This document shows, piece by piece, positions 7,441 to 15,126 of a DNA stretch of 64,000 nucleotides (position 1 is its first letter; each line of letters begins with the position of its first letter). This DNA comes from Labrys miyagiensis. Its GTDB lineage: Bacteria; Pseudomonadota; Alphaproteobacteria; Rhizobiales; Labraceae. Location of the stretch: assembly GCF_030160835.1 (NCBI RefSeq), contig NZ_BSPC01000066.1, positions 212,697-276,696 on the forward strand, given 5' to 3'. The notes beneath the pieces are model-generated. The model saw only the letters and a program-made list of their open reading frames with translations, searched no databases and had not been told where the DNA came from. The translations under genes and the position numbers were made by a program.

Positions 7441-9422
7441 TCGTCGAGGCCGGCCACTATGCCCTCATCCTGGCGCTGACTTTGGCGGCCATCCAGTCGG
7501 TGCTGCCGATCTGGGGCGCCCGCACCGGCGACCTCGGCCTGATGAAGACAGGCACCTCGGCCGCCCTGTTCCAGCTCTTCTTCATCACCGTCTCCTTTGT
7601 GGCGCTGGTGAATGCCCATGTCGCCTCGGACTTCTCGCTGCAGAACGTGTTCGAGAACTCCCATTCCGACAAGCCGATGCTCTACAAGGTCACCGGCGTA
7701 TGGGGGAACCATGAGGGCTCGATGCTGCTCTGGGTCTTCATCCTCGCCTTTTTCGGGGCGCTGGTGGCGGCCTTCGGGCGGAACCTGCCGCCGAGCATGA
7801 AGGCGACCGTGCTCTCCGTGCAGGCCTGGATCAGCGTTGCGTTCCTCCTCTTCATCCTGTTCACCTCCAACCCCTTTTCCCGACTCGATCCGGCGCCGAT
7901 GCAGGGGCAGGACCTCAATCCGGTGCTGCAGGATATCGGCCTCGCCATCCATCCGCCGCTCCTCTATCTCGGCTATGTCGGCTTTTCGATCGCCTTCGCC
8001 TTCGCCGCGGCGGCCCTGATCGAGGGCCGCATCGACGCGGCCTGGGCGCGCTGGGCCCGGCCGTGGATCTTGATCGCCTGGATCTTCCTGACGCTAGGCA
8101 TCGCCATGGGCTCCTACTGGGCCTACTACGAGCTCGGCTGGGGCGGCTGGTGGTTCTGGGATCCGGTGGAGAACGCCTCGCTGATGCCCTGGCTCGCCGG
8201 CACCGCGCTGCTGCATTCGGCCCTGGTGATGGAAAAGCGCAATGCACTGAAGGTGTGGACGATCCTGCTCGCCATCCTCACCTTCTCGCTGTCGCTGCTC
8301 GGCACCTTCCTGGTGCGCTCGGGCGTGCTCACCTCCGTGCATGCTTTCGCCACCGATCCCAGGCGCGGCGTCTTCATCCTCGCCATTCTCGTGCTCTTCA
8401 TCGGCGGCGGCCTCTCGCTGTTTGCCTGGCGCGCCTCGGCCTTGAAGCAGGGCGGCATCTTCGCGCCGATCTCGCGCGAAGGCGCCCTGATCCTCAACAA
8501 TCTCCTGCTCACGGTGAGCTGCTCGGCCGTGTTCTTCGGCACGCTCTACCCACTGGCCTTGGAGGCTCTTACCGGCGGCAAGATTTCGGTCGGCCCGCCC
8601 TTCTTCGATCTCACCTTCGGCCCGCTGATGCTGGCCGTACTGGTGGTGATGCCGTTCGGCCCCTTCCTCGCCTGGAAGCGCGGCGATGTGCAGGGCGCGA
8701 TGCAGCGCCTCGGCGTCGCCTTCGGCCTCGCCATCCTGGCGGCGCTGGTGACGCTGTGGGTCAAGCAGGGCGGCCCGGTGATGGCCCCCATCGGTGCCGG
8801 CCTTGCCGCCTTCATCATGATCGGTTCGCTGGTCGAGGTGGCCGAGCGCGTCAGGCTTTTCCGCGAGCCTGGGGCCTCGAGCTTGCGCCGTGCCATCGGC
8901 CTGCCGCGTTCGGCCTTCGGCACCGCATTTGCCCATTTCGGTGTCGGCGTCACCCTGCTCGGCGTCGTCGCCGCCTCGGCCTGGCAGTCCGAAAAGATCG
9001 TGGCGATGAAGCCCGGCGACACCACATCATTCGGCCGCTACGAGGCCAAATATGTCGGCTCGGTGCCGCGGCAGGGCTCCAACTTCACGGCGACGGTCTC
9101 GAAATTCGATATCTATCGCGGCGGGGTTGAGGTGGCCGAGATGGAAGCCTCCAAGCGCTTCTACCCGGCGCGCCAAACGCCTGCGACCGAGACCGGCATC
9201 AAGACCTTCCTGTTCGACCAAGTCTATATCGGCCTCGGCGACACCCAGCCCGACGGCACCATCGCCGCTCGCCTCTATGACAAGCCGCTGGTAACGCTGA
9301 TCTGGCTCGGCTGCGTGGTCATGGCCTTCGGCGGCCTGCTCTCGCTCTCCGACCGGCGCCTGCGCGTCGGCGCCCCCAAGCCGGCACGGCGCGCGGCGGC
9401 CGGGCTGCAGCCGGCGGAATGA
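7437..9422 (+). CDS. ccmF: Heme lyase subunit CcmF (CycK)
   Basis: CcmF is the large integral-membrane component of the cytochrome c heme lyase. The ATG at 7437 overlaps the ccmE stop (ATGA); an upstream in-frame ATG at 7404 would lie inside ccmE. The 661-residue protein has about 15 membrane helices and the diagnostic tryptophan-rich heme-handling motif GWGGWWFWDPVENASLMPW near residue 235. Conserved histidines lie in the flanking loops (LAIHPPLLYLGYVG; SVHAFATDP). A large periplasmic loop precedes the last helix (LIWLGCVVMAFGGLLSL). It overlaps ccmH by four bases. Confidence 0.95.
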   Translation: MIVEAGHYALILALTLAAIQSVLPIWGARTGDLGLMKTGTSAALFQLFFITVSFVALVNAHVASDFSLQNVFENSHSDKPMLYKVTGVWGNHEGSMLLWVFILAFFGALVAAFGRNLPPSMKATVLSVQAWISVAFLLFILFTSNPFSRLDPAPMQGQDLNPVLQDIGLAIHPPLLYLGYVGFSIAFAFAAAALIEGRIDAAWARWARPWILIAWIFLTLGIAMGSYWAYYELGWGGWWFWDPVENASLMPWLAGTALLHSALVMEKRNALKVWTILLAILTFSLSLLGTFLVRSGVLTSVHAFATDPRRGVFILAILVLFIGGGLSLFAWRASALKQGGIFAPISREGALILNNLLLTVSCSAVFFGTLYPLALEALTGGKISVGPPFFDLTFGPLMLAVLVVMPFGPFLAWKRGDVQGAMQRLGVAFGLAILAALVTLWVKQGGPVMAPIGAGLAAFIMIGSLVEVAERVRLFREPGASSLRRAIGLPRSAFGTAFAHFGVGVTLLGVVAASAWQSEKIVAMKPGDTTSFGRYEAKYVGSVPRQGSNFTATVSKFDIYRGGVEVAEMEASKRFYPARQTPATETGIKTFLFDQVYIGLGDTQPDGTIAARLYDKPLVTLIWLGCVVMAFGGLLSLSDRRLRVGAPKPARRAAAGLQPAE

Positions 9423-9883
9423 CGATGCTGCGCCGCCTGCTCATCGCCTTCCTTTTCAGCCTTGCCATGCTGCCGGCCCTGGCCGTGCAGCCCGACGAAA
9501 TGCTGCCGGATCCGGCGCTGGAGGCGCGGGCGCGGGCCTTGTCGGGGGAATTGCGCTGCATGGTCTGCCAGAACGAGTCGATCGATGATTCCGATGCGCC
9601 GCTCGCCAAGGACCTGCGCATCCTGGTGCGCGAGCGTCTCAAGGCTGGCGACAGCGACAAGGCGGTCAAGGACTTCCTGGTGGAGCGCTATGGCGACTTC
9701 ATCCTGCTGAAGCCGCCGCTGGAATTGCGCACCATCGCCCTGTGGTCGGCGCCCTTCGTGCTGCTGGTGCTGGGCGCGGCGGGGATCTACGCCTTCTCCC
9801 GCCGGCAACGCCCGGCCGCGGCGGAGGCCCTCAGCTCCGCCGAACAGGCCAAGATCGACGAGATCCTGAAGCGGGAGGGATAG
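9419..9883 (+). CDS. ccmH: Cytochrome c maturation protein CcmH (CycL)
   Basis: CcmH keeps apocytochrome CXXCH thiols reduced and works with CcmF. The protein is 154 residues: a signal/anchor (LLIAFLFSLAMLPALAVQ), then the thiol-redox motif LRCMVCQNESIDDSDAPLA with the CMVC pair, a helical bundle (RILVRERLKAGDSDKAVKDF; YGDFILLKPP), and a C-terminal membrane helix (ALWSAPFVLLVLGAAGIYAF). It is the last gene of the ccmIEFH operon and ends 33 bases from the convergent dps. Confidence 0.95.
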   Translation: MTMLRRLLIAFLFSLAMLPALAVQPDEMLPDPALEARARALSGELRCMVCQNESIDDSDAPLAKDLRILVRERLKAGDSDKAVKDFLVERYGDFILLKPPLELRTIALWSAPFVLLVLGAAGIYAFSRRQRPAAAEALSSAEQAKIDEILKREG

Positions 9884-9916
9884 GGGCGCCGATCGTACCG
9901 GTACCTCCCTAAAAGT

Positions 9917-10432
9917 TCAGCCCCTCTTGCGGCCGGTTTCGAACAGGAACCAGCTGCGGCGTTCGGCCTCGTCGATCCAGTTCTCGATCAGGCTGGCGGT
10001 GGCCACGTCATGGTGTTCGTCGGCCAGCTCGTGCGTCTCGCGCAGGAAGCCGGTCAGGCGCTTGTTGTCGTCATGAAGCTCGGCCAGCATGTCGTCGGGC
10101 GTGACGAAATCGGCGTCGTTGTCCGAGAGCCGCTGCAGCCGCGCGATATGGCCGATAGAGCGCAGGGTGGTGCCGCCGATCTTGCGCACACGCTCGGCGA
10201 TGTCATCCGTCATGGCGAAGATCTGTTCCGCCTGCTCGTCGAGCAGAAGGTGGTAATCGCGGAAATGCGGCCCGGACATATGCCAGTGGAAGTTTTTCGT
10301 CTTCAGATAGAGAGTGAAGACATCGGCCAGCAGCGTGGTCAGCGCTGGGGACAAATCCTTGGTGGCGTTCGAAGACAGATCGCTCGGAACGCGCAGATCC
10401 GACGTCTTCAACTCTTTCTTGTCTTTTGACAT
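9917..10432 (-). CDS. dps: Dps-family DNA-binding ferritin
   Basis: Dps proteins form dodecameric shells that oxidise and store iron and protect DNA in starvation or peroxide stress. This 171-residue protein carries the family signature KTKNFHWHMSGPHFRDYH, whose histidines are inter-subunit ferroxidase ligands, followed by LLLDEQAEQIFAMTDDIAER with the acidic ligands. The start is ATG at 10432, giving a Lys-rich tail (MSKDKKELKTSDLRVPS) that could bind DNA. It is transcribed towards ccmH and lies between the ccm operon and degP, a place often without a gene in related genomes. Confidence 0.9.
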   Translation of the reverse strand: MSKDKKELKTSDLRVPSDLSSNATKDLSPALTTLLADVFTLYLKTKNFHWHMSGPHFRDYHLLLDEQAEQIFAMTDDIAERVRKIGGTTLRSIGHIARLQRLSDNDADFVTPDDMLAELHDDNKRLTGFLRETHELADEHHDVATASLIENWIDEAERRSWFLFETGRKRG

Positions 10433-10757
10433 GGCATCACCCTTTTCATGCAGCCGCGGCGCAAGCCCCGCGAGGCGGCGGAGTTTCGGGTGGTTTTGCT
10501 ACGCCTGTCAATCATGAAGCCAGGTTCTTTTGTGCAACTGTAGATTGTACTATAAGTATTATTCAATTATTCGAGATTGCTTAGGTTTCTTAGTTTTCAT
10601 CAAATGAGGCGTCGTCTTACCAAAGAGTAATCTCATGGAAAAAACGCCGTAATGTTGGAGAAGGCATTGTCACCTCCAACAGCGCGGCCTCGTGCGCTGA
10701 GTCACAGTCCGACGGTCCTCGAAAGTGAGGCGCCGCGCTACTATGGAGCCCATCACC
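10433..10757. other. Divergent promoter region of dps and degP
   Basis: No gene is seen. An AT-rich core at 10540-10620 probably holds the promoters. A small hairpin (GTTGGAG at 10654-10660 with CTCCAAC at 10674-10680) lies in the degP leader. Confidence 0.4.
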
Positions 10758-12296
10758 ATGAATTTCCACGACAACGATACTGTGCAGAAGACTGGCATCC
10801 TCGCTCGCCGCCGCACGCGTCTTCTGGCCGCAGTCTTCGGCCTCGGCGTCGCCGGTGCGGTTGCCGGCAACTTCGTCCTCATTCCCTCCGTGACCCCTGC
10901 TTACGCCCAGTCACAGAGCCAGTCCGCTGTCCCGGCCCAGCCCTTCGGCTTCGCCGACGTCGTGCAGAAGGTGCGCCCGGCCGTGGTCTCGATCAAGGTC
11001 AAGACCGAGACGACCACCGACGCCTCCGATGATGGCGACGACAACAACAACGGCGCCCCCAGCAATCCGTTCGAGTTCTTCTTCAACGGTCCTGGTGGCG
11101 GCGGCATGCAGCACGGCCGGCCCCAGAAGCAGTTCGGCATGGCGCTCGGCTCAGGCTTCTTCATCTCCTATGACGGCTATGTCGTGACCAACAACCATGT
11201 CGTCGATCATGCCCAGGAAGTCGATGTCGTCACCGATGGCGGCAAGACCTATACGGCCAAGGTGATCGGCGTCGATCCCAAGACCGATCTTGCCTTGCTG
11301 AAGATCGCCGACAAGGACGCCAAGTTCCCCTTCGTCCAGCTCGAGCTGCAGAATGAGCCGCGCGTCGGCGATTGGGTGCTGGCCGTCGGCAACCCCTATG
11401 GCCTTGGCGGCACGGTGACGGCGGGTATCGTCTCGGCCCGCGGCCGCGACCTCAACAACTCGACCTATAACGACTTCCTGCAGATCGATGCGCCGGTGAA
11501 CCGCGGTAATTCGGGCGGCCCGACCTTCGACCTCTCCGGCAAGGTGATCGGCGTGAACACCGCGATCTATTCGCCCTCGGGCGGCTCGATCGGCATCGGC
11601 TTCGCCATTCCCGCCGATACCGTGCAGCGTGTGGTGCAGCAGCTCAAGTCCGACGGGCAGGTGACGCGCGGCTATATCGGCGTGCAGATCCAGCCGGTGA
11701 CGCAGGATATCGCCGACTCCATCGGCCTGAAGAAGGCTTCGGGCGCCCTGATCGCCGATGTCACCAAGAACAGCCCCGCCGCCAAGGCCGGTCTGCAGTC
11801 GGGTGACGCGGTCACTGCCGTCAACGGCAAGGACGTTGCCGACAGCCGCGAGCTCGCCCGCGCCATTGCCGACATCAAGCCGGGCGATACCGCCGACCTC
11901 ACGGTCTGGCGCGATGGCAAGGAGCAGAACGTCAAGGTCGAGACCTCCAAGCTGCCGGGCGACAAGCAGCTCGCCGAAGCCAATTCGTCCCAGGACGATG
12001 ACAGTGGCAAGAGTGCGCTCGCGGGTCTCGGCGTCGAGCTCGCCCCAGCCGCGAGTGTGGCTGGCGCCGGCAAGTCCGGCGTGGTGGTCACCGATGTCGA
12101 TCCGAACAGCGCCGCTGCCGACGCCCTGCGTCCTGGTGATGTGATCCTCGACGTGGCCGGCAAGCCGGTAAGCAATGTGCGCGATGTGCGGGAGGCTCTC
12201 TCCAGCGCCCGTGCCGACTCCAAGCGTACCGTTCTGCTGCGGGTGAAGAATGGCGATGGCACGCACTTCGTTGCCATGCCAGTCGGCAAGGCCTGA
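10758..12296 (+). CDS. degP: Periplasmic serine protease DegP/HtrA (Do family)
   Basis: This is a periplasmic chaperone-protease that degrades misfolded envelope proteins. I take the ATG at 10758, with GGAG 9 bases upstream; 10743 and 10725 are weaker alternatives. The 512-residue product has a signal peptide ending at about AYA50, then the trypsin-like domain with catalytic His147 (TNNHVVD), Asp177 (KTDLALL) and Ser252 (RGNSGGP). Two PDZ domains follow (GYIGVQIQPV to about 400, GLGVELAPA to the end). An insertion rich in Asp, Asn and Gly (about 88-120) resembles the LA loop. It is followed by a two-component pair, an arrangement common in Rhizobiales. Confidence 0.93.
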   Translation: MNFHDNDTVQKTGILARRRTRLLAAVFGLGVAGAVAGNFVLIPSVTPAYAQSQSQSAVPAQPFGFADVVQKVRPAVVSIKVKTETTTDASDDGDDNNNGAPSNPFEFFFNGPGGGGMQHGRPQKQFGMALGSGFFISYDGYVVTNNHVVDHAQEVDVVTDGGKTYTAKVIGVDPKTDLALLKIADKDAKFPFVQLELQNEPRVGDWVLAVGNPYGLGGTVTAGIVSARGRDLNNSTYNDFLQIDAPVNRGNSGGPTFDLSGKVIGVNTAIYSPSGGSIGIGFAIPADTVQRVVQQLKSDGQVTRGYIGVQIQPVTQDIADSIGLKKASGALIADVTKNSPAAKAGLQSGDAVTAVNGKDVADSRELARAIADIKPGDTADLTVWRDGKEQNVKVETSKLPGDKQLAEANSSQDDDSGKSALAGLGVELAPAASVAGAGKSGVVVTDVDPNSAAADALRPGDVILDVAGKPVSNVRDVREALSSARADSKRTVLLRVKNGDGTHFVAMPVGKA

Positions 12297-12312
12297 TCCA
12301 GGCTGAACGGTG

Positions 12313-12344
12313 GAGTCCCCTTTCCCGTAAGGGGAGGGGGACTC
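12313..12344 (+). terminator. Hairpin after degP
   Basis: GAGTCCCCTTT and GGGGGACTC arms close around an inner CCC/GGG stem, 17 bases after the degP stop. There is no T-run on either side, so it may be a terminator or a repeat-type hairpin. Confidence 0.35.
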
Positions 12345-12394
12345 ATTCCTGTTGGACGCCATTTGGCGGACCTACCCTTTGAGGTGACCTTGAA

Positions 12395-13135
12395 ATGTGG
12401 CAAAGCTCGGTTGATACCTCTGCATCGCGAAACGTGACTGAGTCTGAATCCAAAATGCGCATTCTGATCGTCGAGGATGACCGCGACGCTGCTGCTTATC
12501 TCGTCAAGGCTTTTGCGGAAGCCGGGCATGTCGCCGATCACGCTGCCGACGGGTTGAGCGGGTATGCATTGGCCAAGGACGGTCCCTATGACGTCCTGAT
12601 CGTTGATCGCATGCTGCCCAAGCTCGACGGCCTGTCGATGATCTCGCGCCTGCGCCTGGAAGGCACGCAGACACCCTCCCTTATCCTCTCGGCGCTCGGC
12701 GAAGTCGACGACAGGGTGAAAGGTCTTCGCGCGGGCGGCGACGACTATCTGCCCAAGCCCTATGCCTTTTCCGAGCTGCTCGCCCGGGTGGAAGTGCTCT
12801 CCCGCCGCCATCCCGGCAAAGGCGAGGAGACGGTCTACCGCGTCGGTGACCTCGAGCTCGACCGTCTCTCGCATGTCGTCAAGCGTGCCGGCGAGGAGAT
12901 CGACCTGCAGCCGCGCGAGTTCCGCCTGCTCGAATATCTGATGAAGAATGCCGGCCAGGTCGTCACCCGCACCATGCTGCTCGAGCATGTCTGGGACTAC
13001 CATTTCGACCCCGGCACCAATGTCATCGACGTGCATGTCTCGCGCCTGCGCTCCAAGCTCGACAAGGGTTTCGAGAAGCCGCTGCTGCACACCATTCGCG
13101 GCGCCGGCTACATGATCCGCGACAGCGCGAAATAA
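12395..13135 (+). CDS. OmpR/PhoB-type response regulator
   Basis: This is a DNA-binding response regulator. From the ATG at 12455 it is a standard ~226-residue regulator (MRILIVEDDRDAAAYLVKAF). The ATG at 12395 adds a 20-residue Ser-rich leader but has the better ribosome site (GAGGTGA), so I give the longer form with doubt. The receiver domain has the acidic pair EDD, phospho-acceptor Asp in DVLIVDRMLPKLDG, Thr/Ser in LILSALGEVDD, and Lys in YLPKPYAF. A winged-helix output domain follows (LQPREFRLLEYLMKNAGQVV; HVSRLRSKLDKGF). The next plus-strand gene at 13359 is its probable sensor kinase. Confidence 0.9.
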   Translation: MWQSSVDTSASRNVTESESKMRILIVEDDRDAAAYLVKAFAEAGHVADHAADGLSGYALAKDGPYDVLIVDRMLPKLDGLSMISRLRLEGTQTPSLILSALGEVDDRVKGLRAGGDDYLPKPYAFSELLARVEVLSRRHPGKGEETVYRVGDLELDRLSHVVKRAGEEIDLQPREFRLLEYLMKNAGQVVTRTMLLEHVWDYHFDPGTNVIDVHVSRLRSKLDKGFEKPLLHTIRGAGYMIRDSAK

Positions 13136-13138
13136 GCG

Positions 13139-13240
13139 TCAACGTCTGCGCGGGAGAGCGAACGGCGGGACAATCGCGCGGGCCACTCCGCCGATCGTAG
13201 CATCGAGAAGCACCAGAAGAGCGATCTTCACACGAATCAT
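13139..13240 (-). CDS. Possible 33-residue hydrophobic peptide
   Basis: An ATG at 13238-13240, 11 bases after AAGGAG, opens a 33-codon frame: MIRVKIALLVLLDATIGG followed by a short basic tail. One membrane helix is possible. It lies in the 223-base gap between the response regulator and its kinase, on the opposite strand. There is no family evidence, only a ribosome site and hydrophobic pattern. Confidence 0.22.
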   Translation of the reverse strand: MIRVKIALLVLLDATIGGVARAIVPPFALPRRR

Positions 13241-13358
13241 GCGTCGACATTCTCCTTGTCATGATTGAAGCAGGGTTTGGCGGGTGGCTGCCGGCGCGGT
13301 TCACGCTACACTATCCGGCTGAAGGGCTGGGACAGCTTTGGTTCGGGACGCGTAACAG

Positions 13359-14810
13359 GTGACAGGGCTCGGCAAACTCATCCGCACCACGGCCTTCAAG
13401 CTGATGGCCGCCTATCTGCTGGTGTTCACCCTGTTCGCCGCTTCGCTGCTCGGCTATTTCTTCTGGAACGCCCAACGCCTGCTCGGCTCGCAGATCAACA
13501 CCTCGATCAACAGCGAGATCAACAGCCTGAGCGATGAGTATGAGCAGGGCGGCATCGTTCGCCTCGCCTCGACCATCGAGGCTCGTACCCGCCGACCCGG
13601 CTCGCTGCTCTATCTCGTCACCACGCCGGACAGCGAGGCGCTCGCCGGCAATGTCACCGAATTGCCGGATGGCGTGCTCGATAAGCCCGGCTGGAGCAAC
13701 ATTCCCTACACGCGCGATGACGGCAACGCCACCACCCGCCGCACGGCGCTGGTGCGCGTCTTCGACCTGCAGGGCGGCTACAAGCTGCTGGTGGGCATCG
13801 ACCTCGAGGATCAGAGCCGCGTGCGCGCCATCATGTTCAACGCGGCCCTGTGGTCGGCCGGGCTGATCGTGCTGCTGGGCGTTGCCGGCGGCTGGTTCGT
13901 GGCGCGGCGCGTGCTGCACCGGCTTGACGACATCAACGCTACCAGCCGCTCGATCATGGCCGGCGATCTCACCCGCCGCCTGAAGGTGTCAGGCACGGAT
14001 GACGAGATCGACCGTCTCGCCTCCACCACCAACACCATGCTCGACCGCATCCAGGAGCTGATGGTGGGGCTGAAGGAAGTGTCCGACAACATCGCCCATG
14101 ATCTGAAGACACCGCTCACCCGCCTGCGCAACCACGCCGAGGAGGCCTTGCGCACCGCCGGCGACGAGGACGCCTATCGCGCCGCGCTCGATCGCACCAT
14201 CGAGGAATCCGACAAGCTGATCGGCACCTTCAACGCCCTCCTGATGATCGCCCGGGCCGAGGGCGGCCGTATCGAAGGCACAATGAACGAATTCGATGTG
14301 GCGGAGGCGGCCTACGCGGTGGCCGAACTCTATGAGCCGTTGGCCGAAGAGCACGGGGCGAAGATCATCGTCGATGCCGCCCCGCCCTTGCCGCTGCGCG
14401 GCAATCGCGAACTGATCAGCCAGGCTCTCGCCAATCTGATCGACAATGCGCTCAAGCATGGCCCCAGGGAGGAGGGCGCTGCCGCGGGCGACGTCACCAT
14501 CGTCGCCCGCAAAGGTGAGGGGCGGATGATCATCAGCGTAGCCGACCGTGGCGAGGGGATTGCCCCGACCGACCGGCAGCGCGTGCTGGAGCGCTTCGTA
14601 CGCCTCGAATCGAGCCGGACCCGGCCGGGATCGGGCCTCGGCCTCGCGCTCGTCTCGGCCATGGTTAAGCTCCACGGCGGCACGATCCGCCTCGAAGACA
14701 ATGAGCCGGGGCTGCGCGTCGTGCTCGACCTGCCCGATGGCCTGGAGAAAGTGGCGGAGGTGCAACCCAAGCTCGCCTTGCGGCGTCCAGCGCTGCGGCT
14801 GAACGGGTGA
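13359..14810 (+). CDS. HAMP-domain sensor histidine kinase
   Basis: This is the probable partner of the upstream response regulator. The 483-residue protein starts at GTG 13359. It has a membrane helix (KLMAAYLLVFTLFAASLLGY), a periplasmic sensor domain of about 125 residues, a second helix (ALWSAGLIVLLGVAGGWFVA), and HAMP. The dimerisation box is SDNIAHDLKTPLTRL with the phospho-accepting His. The ATP-binding domain has N box NLIDNALKHG, G1 VADRGEGIAP and G2 GSGLGLALVSAMVKLHGG. A poorly conserved tail follows. The sensed signal is unknown; the position after degP suggests envelope stress, by inference only. Confidence 0.88.
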   Translation: MTGLGKLIRTTAFKLMAAYLLVFTLFAASLLGYFFWNAQRLLGSQINTSINSEINSLSDEYEQGGIVRLASTIEARTRRPGSLLYLVTTPDSEALAGNVTELPDGVLDKPGWSNIPYTRDDGNATTRRTALVRVFDLQGGYKLLVGIDLEDQSRVRAIMFNAALWSAGLIVLLGVAGGWFVARRVLHRLDDINATSRSIMAGDLTRRLKVSGTDDEIDRLASTTNTMLDRIQELMVGLKEVSDNIAHDLKTPLTRLRNHAEEALRTAGDEDAYRAALDRTIEESDKLIGTFNALLMIARAEGGRIEGTMNEFDVAEAAYAVAELYEPLAEEHGAKIIVDAAPPLPLRGNRELISQALANLIDNALKHGPREEGAAAGDVTIVARKGEGRMIISVADRGEGIAPTDRQRVLERFVRLESSRTRPGSGLGLALVSAMVKLHGGTIRLEDNEPGLRVVLDLPDGLEKVAEVQPKLALRRPALRLNG

Positions 14811-14870
14811 TGCCGGTCAGCACCTCTTCGGACAGGGCTCCGAATTCGGGTTTACAGGGGTAGAGGAACC

Positions 14871-14995
14871 ATCATTCCGGGCGACCAGAGGGAGACCCGG
14901 AATCCAAGAACATTGTCCTTTGAGGTTTGTGTTCATGGATTCCGGCGTTCCCACTCACAAGCAAAGCTTGTGAGGATAGCTACAGCCGGAATGAC
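14871..14995. repeat. Palindromic intergenic repeat element
   Basis: The outer arms TCATTCCGG (14872-14880) and CCGGAATGA (14986-14994) pair. Inside, CCCGGAATCCA pairs with TGGATTCCGG, and a small perfect hairpin (CTCACAAGC/GCTTGTGAG) lies at 14953-14973. This looks like the REP/RPE-type elements common between genes of Rhizobiales. No ORF is present. Confidence 0.6.
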
Positions 14996-15126
14996 GAGCT
15001 GACCCGCCTCCGCCCCTGTTAACCTGAATTCGGGGTTCGCTCTTCGTGGACCCGCATTTGCACCGGCGCGATTCCTGCTCCAAAGCTATCGCCAACAAAA
15101 GACGCAACGGGAGGCGAGGCGACCCC

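Noticed and set aside
11151-13090. Two long minus-strand frames (403 and 472 codons) opposite degP and the response regulator
   Set aside because: The plus strand holds the protease triad, PDZ repeats and receiver motifs; the antisense translations have no signatures.
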